Below, piece by piece: positions 17,942-24,280 of a stretch of 64,000 nucleotides of DNA. This DNA comes from Actinomycetes bacterium (lineage in GTDB: Bacteria > Actinomycetota > Acidimicrobiia > Acidimicrobiales > RAAP-2): NCBI GenBank assembly GCA_021779735.1, contig JAJYAC010000001.1:62001-126000 (forward strand), given 5' to 3'. The notes below the pieces were generated by a model. That model ran no database searches, was not told the DNA's origin, and saw only the letters and a program-made list of their open reading frames with translations. Numbering within the stretch: position 1 is the first letter of the stretch; every line of letters begins with the position of its first letter. The translations under genes and the position numbers were made by a program.

Positions 17942-17976
17942 CGTGGGGACCCCGAAGTCTTTGCGGGGTCCCCACG
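17942..17976 (-). terminator. Stem-loop terminator after the DUF5666 gene
   Basis: A perfect 13-bp stem (CGTGGGGACCCCG, 17942-17954, pairing with 17964-17976) with a 9-nt loop lies 17 bp past the stop of the minus-strand gene ending at 17993. There is no clear U-tract, which is common for GC-rich bacteria. Confidence 0.6.
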
Positions 17977-17992
17977 TCGGGGGCGTGAGAAA

Positions 17993-19072
17993 TTAGTTGT
18001 CCGAACCAAACGAGGCGCCAGCGCTCGCGCCCAGCCCCTGGCCCGCACTCGCACCAAATGAGCTCGACGAGCCGCCCGCTTGAGAATTCCCGCCATCGCC
18101 GTGGCCACGTCCGTGGTCGTGACCCGCCGCGAGGCCGACGCCCTGGGAGTCGTCGTCACCCTGGTCGTCGTCGCCCGTCGTCGCCGGTCCCACGCCCACG
18201 GCGATCGCCGTGAAGGTGTTGGCGCCCGCCTGCACGCCGAGGGCGCCGATGTAGGAGCCGACGCTCACACTCGCGAGGCCCACGGTCGCTCCGCTTTGAA
18301 TGAAACTCGTGTCCGCGGTGGTGGTCACGCTCATCGTGGCGCCACTGGTCGTGGTGATGGTGATCGTGTTGCCCGTCACGCCGGTGACCTGGCCGGTGAC
18401 GTGCGACAGGCTCAACTCAATCGAACCAGCCGTCGTGGGGCTCGTCGGCGAGGACTCGACGCTCACCTGCTCGCCCACCGCGAGCAGACTGGCGCTCGCG
18501 GTGGCGTCACCCGCTCGCACCGTCGTCGACGCGTCAATGGCGTAGGTCACCGACGCGCCACTCGACGTCGCCACGGTGAGAGACGTCGCCGACACCGCGG
18601 AGATTGTGCCCTCACTCGAGGATGGCGCCGTCGTGGTGCTCGGCGACGAGTTGATGGTGATGCTCGCGACCACGCTCGGACTCGCGGACAAGACGCTAAG
18701 AGAGACGCTCTCGCCGACCGCGAGGTCGCTGAGTACGCCCGCCGTCGTCCCGTTGGTCACCGTCGTCGTGGACGTGAGGGCGTACGTGGCCGAACCCGAC
18801 GACCCCGAAATGGTGATCGACGTCGAGGTAACGCCGGTGACGACGCCCTGAATGACCCCGGACGCCACGGTGGTCGACGTCGTACTCGTCGTCTGGTCGT
18901 GAGCGTGCCGGGAGGAGGTGGCGTAGGAGATGTTCTCCAGGGTTCGTGGCGCGGGCGAGCCCGAGTGAATGGAGGCGGCCGCGACCCCGATGCCGGCGGC
19001 GGCCGCGACAATCGTGACTGCCGCGGAAGCTCCGACTCGCTTGAATGCCCGATTCTTCTTGCTGCGATACAT
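17993..19072 (-). CDS. Secreted beta-repeat protein, DUF5666-like, with Asp/His/Gly-rich tail
   Basis: 359 residues. A signal or anchor helix (AAVTIVAAAAGIGVAAASI) is followed by a short His stretch (SRHAHDQ) and a Ser/Thr linker. Three or more repeats of the form VTGVTSTSITI...TYALTSTTTV...LAVGESVSLSVL follow, the pattern of small beta-barrel DUF5666 domains. The C-terminal tail is acidic and His-rich (GDDDQGDDDSQG, GHDHGRGHG) and then Gly/Ser/Ala-rich, which suggests a metal-binding or flexible surface region. The start is at MYRSKKNRAF, behind AGAAAGG. Its upstream leader matches that of the second DUF5666 gene. Function unknown. Confidence 0.7.
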   Translation of the reverse strand: MYRSKKNRAFKRVGASAAVTIVAAAAGIGVAAASIHSGSPAPRTLENISYATSSRHAHDQTTSTTSTTVASGVIQGVVTGVTSTSITISGSSGSATYALTSTTTVTNGTTAGVLSDLAVGESVSLSVLSASPSVVASITINSSPSTTTAPSSSEGTISAVSATSLTVATSSGASVTYAIDASTTVRAGDATASASLLAVGEQVSVESSPTSPTTAGSIELSLSHVTGQVTGVTGNTITITTTSGATMSVTTTADTSFIQSGATVGLASVSVGSYIGALGVQAGANTFTAIAVGVGPATTGDDDQGDDDSQGVGLAAGHDHGRGHGDGGNSQAGGSSSSFGASAGQGLGASAGASFGSDN

Positions 19073-19155
19073 ACTGCACTGCCTTTCTCTTGGCGATCGA
19101 TGGCACCATGTTCGCCAGTCACCTTGGGAGGGGCCTGTGAGATTGTGCAGGGGTC
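19073..19155 (-). promoter_or_regulatory. Leader element shared by two DUF5666 genes, copy A
   Basis: Read on the minus strand, this leader contains GACCCCTG, 8 nt, CACAGGCCCCTCCCA (19139-19125), 15 nt, then ATGGTG. The leader before the gene at 22377 contains the same order with the same spacings (GACCCTCTG, 8 nt, CACAGGTGCCTCCCA, 15 nt, ATGGTG). The matching internal distances suggest a conserved RNA structure, leader peptide or promoter module. Nothing known to me matches it. Confidence 0.5.
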
Positions 19156-19165
19156 GTTGAATCAT

Positions 19166-19181
19166 CGATTTTCACAAATCG
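19166..19181. promoter_or_regulatory. Short palindrome in the divergent DUF5666/permease gap
   Basis: CGATTT-TCAC-AAATCG is a perfect 6-bp inverted repeat with a 4-nt spacer in the 230-bp gap between the minus-strand DUF5666 gene and the plus-strand NCS1 permease gene. It is a candidate operator; no partner is identified. Confidence 0.3.
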
Positions 19182-19240
19182 GAAACGTTTCAGGCGCCTT
19201 ATCCCCGGTCGCCGCGGGCAAATCGGGCAAACTATCCGCG

Positions 19241-19266
19241 TACGACCAGCCCCTCACGGGGTCGTA
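19241..19266 (+). promoter_or_regulatory. 5' UTR hairpin before the NCS1 permease
   Basis: TACGACC (19241-19247) pairs with GGTCGTA (19260-19266), with further C-G pairing inside. The hairpin ends 36 nt before the permease GTG start, leaving the GGAGG ribosome site free. It could be a transcription-termination or mRNA-stability element. It does not match a known purine riboswitch. Confidence 0.35.
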
Positions 19267-19302
19267 CCAGATGACCACCATCTATTAGGGAGGACCACAC
19301 CA

Positions 19303-20847
19303 GTGGCAACAACCATGGACTCGCACGACGGGTCCACCCAAGATCAGCCGTTCCACATTGAACAGCACGGCATCGACTTCATCCCGGACTCCGAGCGCTG
19401 GGCCACCCCGCGCAACATCGGAGCCATGTGGGCCGGTACGTCGATCAACGTCGAGTACTTCGTCTACGGAGCGCTCCTCATGGCCTTTGGCTTCAGCTTC
19501 AAGACGGCGTTGAGTTTGATCATCATCGGTAACTTGTCGTTCTTCTTACTCGGGCTCGCCTCCCTGCAGGGACCCGAGGCCGGCACGACCGCCTTTACGA
19601 TCAGTCGCGCGGCCTTCGGCCTTCGCGGATCACGACTGGTGAGTTTCTTCAATTGGATCACGCAACTGGGCTTTGAGACCGAGGGCCTCATTCTCATTGT
19701 GGGTGCGGCGATCGTCTTGACCCAGATGGCCGGTGTGCACGTCTCGAGCCCACTCAAAGTGGTCTTTATCATCGTCGCGGCCGCGATCCAAGCCGTCCTT
19801 CCCTTCTTGGGTCACGCCACGATGGTGAAGGTCTTGCGCGCGCTGATTATTCCCTTCGGCGCCATCTTCATCCTGCTCGCGTTCTTTGACCTCAAGCACG
19901 GGTCCGCGAGCTTCAAGGGCTCGCCCTACGCGAACTGGGAGCTCTACACCGCGGGTCTCGCCTTCGTATTCGCGCTCTCAGGTCTGGGCTGGACTGAGTG
20001 CGGTAACGACTACACCCGCTACATCCCTCGCGACGCGAAGAAGGGCGCCATCGTGGGATGGATCTTCCTCGGCACCGCGGTGCCCGAGATCGTCCTCATG
20101 GTGCTTGGTGCGCTCACCTTCACATTCCTCGCCAAAGGCGGCGTCGTGCCCCAGAACCCGTTCTCTCTTTTGTACCAACAGCACTTCATCCCAACCTGGG
20201 TCGTGGTGGCGTTCTTGATCTTCTCAATCGTCCAGCTATTTGGCATCAACTCTCTCGACCTCTACTCCTCGGGCGTGTCGGTACAGGCCATGGGCATTCG
20301 TCTCAAGCGCTACCAGGCGGTCGTGATGGACAGCGTCATTGCCTGCCTCTTGACGATCTGGGCCATGTTCCAGGACTCATTTTTCCTCTACATGCAGGAG
20401 TTCGTCGGCGTCATCATCTTGTGGATCGCTCCCTGGTTTGGTATCTACATCACTGACTGGATCCTGCGCAAGTACCGCTACCACGCCCAAGAGCTCCAGC
20501 GCACCGACCGTGCGGGCCTGTACTTTGGTGGTGCCGGTGGCGTCAACTGGAACGCCATCGTGGCCTTCGTGGTCGGCGTCGTAACTGCGACGGTCTCCTT
20601 TTCCAAGGCGCCACCGCCCTCGAACTTCCCCTTCCACTGGATGACGCCGATCTCTAACCACTTCGGGTCGCTGTGCGCGGCCACGCCCGTCAAGGGCGTC
20701 TGCAGCGCCGGGTGGTATGGCGGCGCGGACTTCTCGGTGCCCACGGGTGTCATCGTCGCCGGACTGGTGTACTTCCTCTTGGACAAGGCCACCGGCTACG
20801 TCGCTCAACAGGTGACGCGTCAAGCCTCACTCGAGTCCTCGCACTGA
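19303..20847 (+). CDS. NCS1 family cytosine/purine permease
   Basis: 514 residues with about 12 helices. The conserved NCS1 start RNIGAMWAGTSINVEYFVYG (helix 1) is present, along with LQGPEAGTTAFTISRAAFG and TECGNDYTRYIP. NCS1 permeases import cytosine, purines, hydantoin or thiamine-like bases with sodium or protons. The GTG start follows GGGAGGA. A cytosine deaminase and UPRT lie 2-4 kb downstream, which favours cytosine or uracil as a substrate (inference). A strong bidirectional terminator follows the gene. Confidence 0.9.
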   Translation: MATTMDSHDGSTQDQPFHIEQHGIDFIPDSERWATPRNIGAMWAGTSINVEYFVYGALLMAFGFSFKTALSLIIIGNLSFFLLGLASLQGPEAGTTAFTISRAAFGLRGSRLVSFFNWITQLGFETEGLILIVGAAIVLTQMAGVHVSSPLKVVFIIVAAAIQAVLPFLGHATMVKVLRALIIPFGAIFILLAFFDLKHGSASFKGSPYANWELYTAGLAFVFALSGLGWTECGNDYTRYIPRDAKKGAIVGWIFLGTAVPEIVLMVLGALTFTFLAKGGVVPQNPFSLLYQQHFIPTWVVVAFLIFSIVQLFGINSLDLYSSGVSVQAMGIRLKRYQAVVMDSVIACLLTIWAMFQDSFFLYMQEFVGVIILWIAPWFGIYITDWILRKYRYHAQELQRTDRAGLYFGGAGGVNWNAIVAFVVGVVTATVSFSKAPPPSNFPFHWMTPISNHFGSLCAATPVKGVCSAGWYGGADFSVPTGVIVAGLVYFLLDKATGYVAQQVTRQASLESSH

Positions 20848-20855
20848 CGACGGGA

Positions 20856-20901
20856 CCAAGCACGAAGCCCCCGGGTTCCTTCCCGGGGGCTTCGTGCTTG
20901 G
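20856..20901. terminator. Bidirectional terminator, 20-bp perfect stem
   Basis: A perfect 20-bp inverted repeat (20856-20875 and 20882-20901, core AAGCCCCCGGG) with a 6-nt loop lies between the convergent permease and DUF5666 genes. It can serve both transcripts. U-tracts are short or missing. Confidence 0.8.
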
Positions 20902-20924
20902 TGATCTCGCCTCGCGGCGAGCAC

Positions 20925-22253
20925 CTAGTGAGAGAGCAGCTTGATCAATCCAGCCGTGAGCGGAACGCTCGTCGCGGCACTGGACACCACGCACACCCGA
21001 GCGCCCACGGTGACGTCGCCGGGCACGATGATCACATGATCCTTCATGAACACCGTGGTGGCGTTGACGACGAACGTGACGAGTCCGCTGTGACTCGCGA
21101 CGGAAATCGAACTGGCCGACACCGCGGTGACAATCCCCCTCACGCTCGTAGCGTGCGAGGACTCGCCCGCGGAGATGATCACCAGTGCGGCGGTCGTCGG
21201 GCTCGTCGGTGAGGGAATGATCCGCACCTCAGCGCCCGCCGCGACGTTGGCGATCGTCGCCGCGCCACCCTTCATCGCGTAGGTGGTGGACGCGTCGAGA
21301 GCGAAGGTCAACGTCTGGGAGTCGTGGGTAATGACGATCTGGGTCGGCGAGACGGAGCTGACGACACCGTCGACGGGTCGCGGTGCCGACGCGTTCGCGA
21401 AGACGAAGATCTCACCCGCGGTGCTCGCGCTCGTCGCCGAGGCCACGATGCGCACACGTGACCCGGTGGTGACGTTGGCGAGCGTCGCGGACGCGCCATT
21501 GATCATCGCGTAGGTGGTGGACGCGTCGAGAGCAAAGGTCAACGTCTGGGAGTCATGGGTAATGACGATCTGGGTCGGCGAGATGGAGCTGACGACACCA
21601 TTGACACCATGGGCGTGGGACGACTCGCTCGTAAAGACGAAGACCGCCCCCGCCGTGGACGGGCTGGTCGCCAAGGACACGATGCGCACGTGGGCGCCGA
21701 CGATAACGGCGCCGATCGTGGCCGCGCCCGCCTTCGTGACGACGTTCGTCGTCGCCACGACGGCGAAGGTCAACGTCTGGCCGTCGTGGGTAATCACGAT
21801 CTGGGTCGGTGAGATGGAGCTGACGACACCGTCGACGGACTGTGTGAGAGCGGCGTTGGGCGCCTTCTCGAGTTCCACGACGCTCGCCGTGGGCGGCGTG
21901 GTGGCGCTCGAGCTGGACGTCGTGACTCTCACCTTCGAGCCCAAGACCACGGCGCTCGGCGGGATGGTGACACCGTTGACCACAAAGGCAGTGGATGCAG
22001 TCAGCGTGAAGCTCGCACTCTGGCCGTCATCGGTGATCGTGAGAAGTGTCGGCGACACGGCGGTGACGACGCCCGAGGTGCCGTGGGCGTCGTGCGCGCG
22101 GTGGGAGTGATGAGCGTGGCGCTCGCGGGAGCTTGGCGCGGCGCCGGCGACGCCGGCGCCGGCGGTCGCGAGGGTGAGCGCCCCGGCGCTAAACAACGCC
22201 ACGGCGGATAGACCGACGCGAGCGAACATTCGTGAGTGAGTGGTGCGGAACAT
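20925..22253 (-). CDS. Secreted protein with five tandem DUF5666-like beta repeats
   Basis: 442 residues. A signal peptide (MFARVGLSAVALFSAGALTL, cleavage after GVAGA) is followed by a His-rich patch (SRERHAHHSHRAHDAHG) and then five repeats. The three central repeats are 77 residues each, beginning V(D/N)GVVSS(I/V)SPTQIVITHD and containing QTLTFALDASTTYAM. Each repeat resembles a small beta-barrel in which a short loop follows TSP(S/T)TA. The ATG start follows AGGAG. A 36-codon gene ends 13 bp upstream, so the two are probably translationally coupled. The role is unknown; surface or metal-related functions are possible given the His patch. Confidence 0.7.
   Translation of the reverse strand: MFRTTHSRMFARVGLSAVALFSAGALTLATAGAGVAGAAPSSRERHAHHSHRAHDAHGTSGVVTAVSPTLLTITDDGQSASFTLTASTAFVVNGVTIPPSAVVLGSKVRVTTSSSSATTPPTASVVELEKAPNAALTQSVDGVVSSISPTQIVITHDGQTLTFAVVATTNVVTKAGAATIGAVIVGAHVRIVSLATSPSTAGAVFVFTSESSHAHGVNGVVSSISPTQIVITHDSQTLTFALDASTTYAMINGASATLANVTTGSRVRIVASATSASTAGEIFVFANASAPRPVDGVVSSVSPTQIVITHDSQTLTFALDASTTYAMKGGAATIANVAAGAEVRIIPSPTSPTTAALVIISAGESSHATSVRGIVTAVSASSISVASHSGLVTFVVNATTVFMKDHVIIVPGDVTVGARVCVVSSAATSVPLTAGLIKLLSH
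21144..21836 (-). repeat. Three tandem 231-bp coding repeats
   Basis: Three consecutive units of exactly 231 bp (77 codons) lie at 21836-21606, 21605-21375 and 21374-21144 inside the secreted protein gene. Long runs are identical at the nucleotide level, including wobble positions (for example AAGGTCAACGTCTGG recurs at 21304, 21535 and 21766). That points to recent duplication or ongoing gene conversion, with the copy number possibly variable between strains. Confidence 0.85.
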
Positions 22254-22266
22254 GACGAACTCCTGA

Positions 22267-22377
22267 CTAGTTTCCGGTGACCGACAGCGCCGGTGCGACG
22301 AGGGTGAAGGTGACCACACCGACGCTCAGCAGCGCCGCCGTCGTGAGGCCCAGCCGTTTCATAATTCGCTGACGCAT
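22267..22377 (-). CDS. 36-residue hydrophobic signal-like peptide upstream of the repeat protein
   Basis: A short gene with a good ribosome site (GAAGGAGA, 6 nt before ATG). The peptide begins MRQRIMKRLGLTTAALL, continues with a hydrophobic run to TLVAPALS, and ends VTGN. It looks like a signal peptide or a single-helix membrane peptide with an A-P-A cleavage-like end. Its stop (22269-22267) lies 13 bp before the start of the 442-residue secreted protein, and the next gene's AGGAG follows the stop directly. This suggests reinitiation or coupling. It may be a leader peptide, a membrane microprotein or the remnant of a duplicated signal peptide. No homologue is known to me. Confidence 0.55.
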   Translation of the reverse strand: MRQRIMKRLGLTTAALLSVGVVTFTLVAPALSVTGN

Positions 22378-22457
22378 GAGATTTCTCCTTCGTTGATCCT
22401 CACCATCTTGGGTGACGACTCTGGGAGGCACCTGTGGTTGGCGTCAGAGGGTCATAA
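22378..22457 (-). promoter_or_regulatory. Leader element shared by two DUF5666 genes, copy B
   Basis: On the minus strand, TATGAC is a plausible -10. Downstream come CCTCTG, 8 nt, CACAGGTGCCTCCCA (22436-22422), 15 nt, ATGGTG and then GAAGGAGA before the ATG of the 36-codon gene. Motif order and spacing match copy A at 19073-19155. TCACC and GGTGA around the ATGGTG could pair as a 5-bp hairpin. Confidence 0.5.
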
Positions 22458-22482
22458 GAGTGTGCGACGCGTACGAGTGGGT

Positions 22483-23091
22483 CTAGCCGACCCAGTCCTC
22501 GACAAGTTCTCCCTGATCGTTAGGGTGAAAAATCGGAATCGAGCCCAGTGCGTGCACGAGGGACGCGTCCGAGCCCAGGGATTGTTGCCACAGTGACGCT
22601 TCGGTGACCAACGTGCCAATGGCCACGACCTGCGCGTCGACGCGGCGAAGCAAGCGCAGGGCCGCACCCGTGGACGCGCCGGTCGAGATGACGTCATCGA
22701 CGATCGCGACGCGTCGACCCGCGACGTCGTGCACTCGCGCACGGTCGAACAAGAGGCGCTGGTCGGCGTCGGTCGTGATCGAGCGCACCGACTCCTTGAC
22801 GGCGTCGGCGAGATGAATCTTGGGCGTCTTGTGCAACACCACGTACTGATCGAGGCCTAGATGCCGGGTCACCTCGAGGGCGACCGGAATGCCCATCGTG
22901 GCCACCGTGGCAATGACGTCGATGTCGTGAGGCGCCAGTAGGGCCGCCAGTTCCTCGCCGGCACGCGATATGAACTCCACGCCCATGTCCACCGTGATGA
23001 GAAGGGCCAGAGAGAGGCTCTCACTGAGTGGGACGACGGGCAAGTCCACCCGCTGGGACCCTATGTTGACCGTGTACGCGCGCGAACCCAC
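22483..23091 (-). CDS. Purine-type phosphoribosyltransferase
   Basis: 202 residues. The PRPP-binding motif is VAIVDDVISTGAST (an acidic pair, then TGxST), typical of type I phosphoribosyltransferases that attach a base to PRPP. The N-terminal segment SRAYTVNIGSQRVDLPVVPL and the KTPKIHL region resemble adenine/xanthine PRT-like proteins. The base it uses is uncertain. The GTG start at 23091 was chosen because a start at 23124 would overlap the divergent deaminase, and because GTG lies 8 nt from a TATGCT -10-like hexamer. It is divergent from a cytosine deaminase, so both belong to nucleobase salvage. Confidence 0.8.
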   Translation of the reverse strand: MGSRAYTVNIGSQRVDLPVVPLSESLSLALLITVDMGVEFISRAGEELAALLAPHDIDVIATVATMGIPVALEVTRHLGLDQYVVLHKTPKIHLADAVKESVRSITTDADQRLLFDRARVHDVAGRRVAIVDDVISTGASTGAALRLLRRVDAQVVAIGTLVTEASLWQQSLGSDASLVHALGSIPIFHPNDQGELVEDWVG

Positions 23092-23099
23092 GGTGCTGG

Positions 23100-23107
23100 A
23101 GCATACT
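23100..23107. promoter_or_regulatory. Overlapping bidirectional -10 elements, leaderless in both directions
   Basis: On the plus strand CATACT (23102-23107) lies 6 nt before the ATG of cytosine deaminase. On the minus strand TATGCT (23105-23100) lies 8 nt before the GTG of the phosphoribosyltransferase. The two hexamers overlap by four bases. Neither gene has a Shine-Dalgarno sequence, so both transcripts may be leaderless and compete for one site. Confidence 0.5.
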
Positions 23108-23113
23108 TTTTCA

Positions 23114-23584
23114 ATGGACACCACTCCCGCCCCCCTCGATCGCGCCCGGGCGTCGCGAATGCTGAGCGTCGCCTACGACGAGGCCGTAACTGGCCTCTCT
23201 GAAGGGGGCATACCCATTGGCGCGGCCCTCTTTACTCGCGACGGTGAGTTGCTGGGCGCCGGACACAACCGCCGAGTCCAAAACGACGACGCGTCCACCC
23301 ACGCCGAGACCGACGCGTTTCGCCACGCGGGACGCCGTCGTGACTACCGCGACTGCGTGATGGTCACGACGCTCTCTCCCTGCTGGTACTGCTCGGGTCT
23401 CGTACGCCAGTTCAACATCGGCGCCGTCGTCATCGGCGAGGCCACCAACTTCCACGGTGGCCACGAGTGGCTCGAGGAGCTCGGCGTCGAGGTCGTCGTA
23501 CTCGACGATCCGGCCTGCACCGACCTGCTCGCGACGTTCATCGCCGAGCATCACGACCTCTGGTTTGAAGATATCGGCCTGTAG
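23114..23584 (+). CDS. Cytosine deaminase, fungal (Fcy1) type
   Basis: 156 residues, almost exactly the length of yeast cytosine deaminase. It hydrolyses cytosine to uracil and ammonia with a zinc-activated water. Zinc ligands are H63 (THAETDAF, with proton shuttle E65) and C90/C93 (TTLSPCWYCSG). The segment IGAVVIGEATNFHGGHEWL is the fungal-type signature. The start at ATG 23114 is leaderless-like. The next gene is convergent upp, which would convert the uracil to UMP, and an NCS1 permease is encoded nearby, giving a plausible full import-to-nucleotide route. Confidence 0.92.
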   Translation: MDTTPAPLDRARASRMLSVAYDEAVTGLSEGGIPIGAALFTRDGELLGAGHNRRVQNDDASTHAETDAFRHAGRRRDYRDCVMVTTLSPCWYCSGLVRQFNIGAVVIGEATNFHGGHEWLEELGVEVVVLDDPACTDLLATFIAEHHDLWFEDIGL

Positions 23585-24220
23585 TTAGCGCACCGGCGGT
23601 CCGAAGAGCCGGTCCCCCGCGTCGCCGAGGCCGGGCACGATGTAACCCACCGCGTTGAGTGTCTCGTCGAGCGCCGCGGCCACGATGCGCACGTCGGGGT
23701 GGCGCGCGGTGAGGGCCTCCACGCCCGGGCGCGAGGCAATCAGGCACAAGACGGTGACCTGACCGGCGCCGCGCGAACGCAGCATGTCGATCACCTTGAT
23801 GAGCGATCCTCCCGTCGCCAGCATGGGATCACAGATCACCACGTGCGCACCCTCGAGCGAGTCGGGCAGACCGTCCAGGTAGACGTCGGGCTGAAGGGTC
23901 TCCTCGTTGCGGCGCAGTCCCACGAGGCAGAGCCGGTTGTGGGGCAGGACTTCTTGGACGGCCGGGCTCATCCCGAGCCCGGCGCGCAGAACGGGAACGA
24001 TCACGTACTCGGTGTCAATACGCTGCGCCGGCGCACCCTTTTGAACCGGCGTGTCGACTGTGGTGGGCGTGGTGGGCGTGTCACGGAACGCCTCGTAAGC
24101 CACGAAGCGCGAGATCTCGCGCGCCAGGCGCAAAAAGTCCGCGTTCGACGTGGACTCGTCGCGCAGCTGGCGCACCTTGTCGGCGACGAGGGGGTGGGTG
24201 AGAATCAGCGGAGCGGGCAC
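23585..24220 (-). CDS. upp: Uracil phosphoribosyltransferase
   Basis: 211 residues, the normal UPRT length. It makes UMP from uracil and PRPP. The PRPP loop is VVICDPMLATGGSL, the uracil-binding end is YIVPGLGDAGDRLFG, and the N-terminal TEYVIVPVLRAGLGM is typical. Its stop directly abuts the stop of cytosine deaminase (convergent). It contains an insertion-like stretch TPTTPTTVDTPVQKGAPAQ, which is polar but still near normal length. Confidence 0.96.
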   Translation of the reverse strand: MPAPLILTHPLVADKVRQLRDESTSNADFLRLAREISRFVAYEAFRDTPTTPTTVDTPVQKGAPAQRIDTEYVIVPVLRAGLGMSPAVQEVLPHNRLCLVGLRRNEETLQPDVYLDGLPDSLEGAHVVICDPMLATGGSLIKVIDMLRSRGAGQVTVLCLIASRPGVEALTARHPDVRIVAAALDETLNAVGYIVPGLGDAGDRLFGPPVR

Positions 24221-24280
24221 CCGCTCACCTTACGTCGTGACCCGGACGGGTCGCGGCGAGTGCCCCGTTACCATGGCCAC

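Noticed and set aside
21144-21836. Repeat region as a CRISPR array
   Set aside because: Units are 231 bp, in frame and coding, without spacers or cas genes.
23699-24280. Upstream extension of the first ABC exporter subunit
   Set aside because: It is antisense to upp, which has full family motifs; the exporter starts at GTG 24281.
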